Source: Ferrimonas sp048263965
GTDB lineage: Bacteria; Pseudomonadota; Gammaproteobacteria; Enterobacterales; Shewanellaceae
Direction of reading: 5' to 3'
DNA length: 64,000 nt
Assembly (NCBI RefSeq): GCF_048263965.1
Contig: NZ_JBLXDO010000012.1
Location: 58,211 to 122,210 of the forward strand
Below the pieces are notes generated by a model. It saw only the letters and a program-made list of their open reading frames with translations, was not told the DNA's origin and searched no databases. Made by a program: the position numbers and the translations under genes. Positions 62,239 through 64,000 of the stretch are shown here, in pieces (positions within the stretch are counted from its first letter, which is position 1; the number at the start of each line of letters is the position of its first letter).

Positions 62239-63548
62239 TATTCCACCTCCAGAATCATGGCTGCACCCAGGCCACCGGCGGCACACGCCGTAGTCAATCC
62301 GATACCGCCTCCGCGGCGCTTAAGCTCATTACACATCTGGGTGATCAGTCGACCACCTGTGGCGGCAAAGGGGTGGCCATAGGCCAGCGAGCCCCCCATC
62401 ACATTGAACTTGGCCATATCGATTTCACCGATGGCATCGCGTCGACCCAACTTCTCCTCGGCAAACTTCCTGGACTCAAACATCTTCATATTGGCCAGTG
62501 CCTGGGCGGCAAAAGCCTCATGCATCTCGATCAGGTCCAGATCCGCCAGGGTCATGCCCGCCCTATCCAGGGCAAGGGGGGTGGCGTAGGAGGGTCCCAT
62601 CAGCATGTCGTCCCAGACATCTATAGCTGCAAAGCCCCAGCTGCGGATGTATCCGATGGGGTTGTAACCCAATGCCTTGGCTTTGGATTCCGGCATGAGG
62701 ATCAGCGCAGAGGCGCCGTCGGTCAAAGGTGTGGAGTTCGCTGCCGTTACCGAACCGTGCTTTTTGTCGAACACCGGTTTCAGTTTGGCCAGTTTTTCAG
62801 CCTGGATATCGGCACGAATGTTGTTGTCCTCGCTGATGAAGCTCTTATAAGGAGGAACATGGCAGGTCATCACCTCGTTCGCCAGGTTGCCCGCCTTCCA
62901 GTTCTCCGACGCCAGCTGGTGGGAACGCACGGCCATGGCATCCTGATCGGCTCGGCTGATCCTGTGGGTCTTTGCCATCTGCTCTGCGGTCTGTCCCATG
63001 GAGATGCCGGTAGAGTATTCAGCCACTGCGGGAGGCACGGGGGCCAGGTCTTTGATACTAAGACGCTTGAAAATCTTCAGACGGTCACCCAGGCTGCGAG
63101 CCTTGGTCAGGTCCACCAAAGCCCTGGCCAGCTTGGTGGATACGGTAATAGGCAGCACTGAACTGGAATCCGAGCCTCCGGCAATGCCCACCTCCACGGT
63201 GCCAGCCAGAATCGACTCAGCCACATTCACCGTAGATTGAAACGAGGTCGCACAGGCCCGAGTCACACTGTAAGCATCCGTATGGACATTCATACCCGTG
63301 CCCAAAACGATTTCACGGGCAATATTGGGCGCCTTAGGCATCTGAATCACCTGTCCATACACAACCTGGTCCACCAGCTTGGCATCCAGGTCGTTGCGGG
63401 AAAGCAGTTCAGCCACCACCATCTTGCCCATATCCAGGGCTGAGACCCCATGAAAATCCGTGGCCTGACGTGCAAAGGGCGTTCTCAATCCCGCCACAAT
63501 CGCAATGCGGTCGCCGTTGCGGGTTTTGACCTCTTGTCTTGTTGTCAT
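62238..63548 (-). CDS. fadI: 3-ketoacyl-CoA thiolase FadI
   Basis: A 436-residue thiolase, the length of E. coli FadI, that cleaves 3-ketoacyl-CoA to acetyl-CoA. The acyl-enzyme cysteine is in SVTRACATSFQS (about residue 97), the histidine in GSLAYGHPFAATGG and the second cysteine in GLTTACAAGGLGAA. First gene of the fadI-fadJ operon, with promoter and FadR operator upstream. Confidence 0.97.
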   Translation of the reverse strand: MTTRQEVKTRNGDRIAIVAGLRTPFARQATDFHGVSALDMGKMVVAELLSRNDLDAKLVDQVVYGQVIQMPKAPNIAREIVLGTGMNVHTDAYSVTRACATSFQSTVNVAESILAGTVEVGIAGGSDSSSVLPITVSTKLARALVDLTKARSLGDRLKIFKRLSIKDLAPVPPAVAEYSTGISMGQTAEQMAKTHRISRADQDAMAVRSHQLASENWKAGNLANEVMTCHVPPYKSFISEDNNIRADIQAEKLAKLKPVFDKKHGSVTAANSTPLTDGASALILMPESKAKALGYNPIGYIRSWGFAAIDVWDDMLMGPSYATPLALDRAGMTLADLDLIEMHEAFAAQALANMKMFESRKFAEEKLGRRDAIGEIDMAKFNVMGGSLAYGHPFAATGGRLITQMCNELKRRGGGIGLTTACAAGGLGAAMILEVE

Positions 63549-63602
63549 CCTTTATCCTCTCGATCTACCCAAAGTGCTCCGCCCGTCAGCCTCTCCTGAG
63601 GC

Positions 63603-63617
63603 AAGGTCGGACCAGTA
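63603..63617. promoter_or_regulatory. FadR operator of fadIJ
   Basis: Minus strand TACTGGTCCGACCTT matches the FadR consensus AACTGGTCNGACCAGTT at the core ACTGGTCCGACC. It lies just downstream of the predicted -10, where bound FadR would block transcription until long-chain acyl-CoA releases it. Confidence 0.8.
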
Positions 63618-63629
63618 AAGTGTGATCTG

Positions 63630-63657
63630 ATTCTAACTTTTCGTGGCGAAGTTTCAA
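63630..63657 (-). promoter_or_regulatory. Sigma-70 promoter of fadIJ
   Basis: TTGAAA (63652-63657), 16-base spacer, TAGAAT (63630-63635) on the minus strand. The FadR operator begins 13 bases downstream of the -10. Confidence 0.7.
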
Positions 63658-63887
63658 ACAAACATATTGAATAAAAGCTCTAACCAGATGAATGCACTGA
63701 TAAAAAGACAGTTATATTCACCATTGGAGAGGCTACGTGGACAAAGATCAACGAAATTGTGTTTGATTTGCAGCTGCTCCCTATCCTCTTTCGCCTCTTT
63801 ATCAACCAAAGGCCACTGTCGTTCGTATAGATAGAACCCTTTATGTTGCGAAAATAGTCACACGGCTCAGAAAAATCGAAATAGTAC

Positions 63888-63915
63888 TTGAGCTCTTCGC
63901 TCAGTTCGCTATAGT
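63888..63915 (+). promoter_or_regulatory. Promoter of tRNA-fMet
   Basis: TTGAGC (63888-63893), 16-base spacer, TATAGT (63910-63915), followed by a GC-rich discriminator (GGCCTCGG) 13 bases before the tRNA. Confidence 0.7.
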
Positions 63916-63928
63916 GCATGGCCTCGGA

Positions 63929-64000
<72 letters not shown>

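Larger units (their letters stand above)
63549..63928. other. Intergenic region between fadI and initiator tRNA
   Basis: 380 bases, AT-rich. It carries the fadI promoter and FadR operator (63603-63657) and, at the far end, the tRNA-fMet promoter. The middle (63660-63880) has no convincing gene; a 79-codon frame on the minus strand there is rejected because the tRNA promoter runs through its start. Confidence 0.6.

Noticed and set aside
63680..63919. 79-codon reading frame on the minus strand upstream of tRNA-fMet
   Set aside because: Its start region is occupied by the tRNA-fMet promoter, composition is unlike coding DNA here, and no ribosome-binding site or family resemblance was seen.

Overview
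The window is chromosomal DNA from a gammaproteobacterium. The gene order (tig-clpP-clpX-lon-hupB-ppiD; fabB-pdxB-asd-fimV-truA-accD-folC-dedD-cvpA-purF; prmB-aroC-...-epmC; smrB/sixA; fadI-fadJ) is that of Shewanella and its relatives. The fairly high G+C of most genes, the FabV-type enoyl reductase and a WS/DGAT gene fit Ferrimonas or a close relation; this placement is inference from synteny, not from a marker gene. No rRNA, prophage, insertion sequence or CRISPR array was seen.

Layout. 1-8.2 kb: an L,D-transpeptidase (cut by the edge), a DEDDh exonuclease, the yjjI-yjjW glycyl-radical enzyme pair, topB, a TetR-like regulator with a C-terminal cysteine cluster, and a chemoreceptor. 8.6-13.4 kb: a WS/DGAT acyltransferase, a large exported protein that joins an HExxH metallopeptidase domain to a beta-propeller and a probable outer-membrane barrel, and a small unknown gene. 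13.4-23.4 kb: fabV, ppiD, tRNA-Asp, hupB, lon (with a clear sigma-32 promoter), clpX, clpP, tig. 23.7-25 kb: a small unknown gene and a tRNA Pro-Arg-His operon littered with decayed tRNA copies. 25-29.6 kb: folD, cysS, ppiB, lpxH, a Yip1-type membrane protein. 29.6-41.2 kb: the long purF-to-fabB block on the minus strand. 41.3-51.2 kb: mnmC, yfcL, an ATP-NAD kinase-family gene, then prmB-aroC-two tandem MFS genes-epmC, then smrB and sixA converging. 51.5-58.7 kb: a cytosolic insulysin-type M16 peptidase and a 1426-residue propeller-PAS-GGDEF-EAL protein whose sensory half is strikingly AT-rich. 58.8-59.8 kb: a sigma-54-promoted, Sec-exported protein made of sixteen 14-residue repeats, with a 7-base deletion that breaks its frame, plus a 38-codon ORF. 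59.8-64 kb: a small membrane protein, fadJ, fadI with a FadR operator, and initiator tRNA running off the window.

How the genes fit together. Most of the window is housekeeping: proteostasis (trigger factor, ClpXP, Lon, PpiD, PpiB), fatty-acid synthesis (fabB, accD, fabV) and breakdown (fadIJ), linked by probable FadR sites at both fadIJ and fabB; translation factors and RNA modification (cysS, truA, mnmC, prmB, epmC, smrB); cell envelope and polarity (lpxH, dedD, fimV). The accessory and least understood material is the block 54.4-59.8 kb, the exported metallopeptidase-propeller-barrel protein at 10.2 kb, and the tRNA remnants around 24.1-24.8 kb. The best candidate for an undescribed system is the sigma-54-driven 14-residue repeat protein and its small downstream partner.
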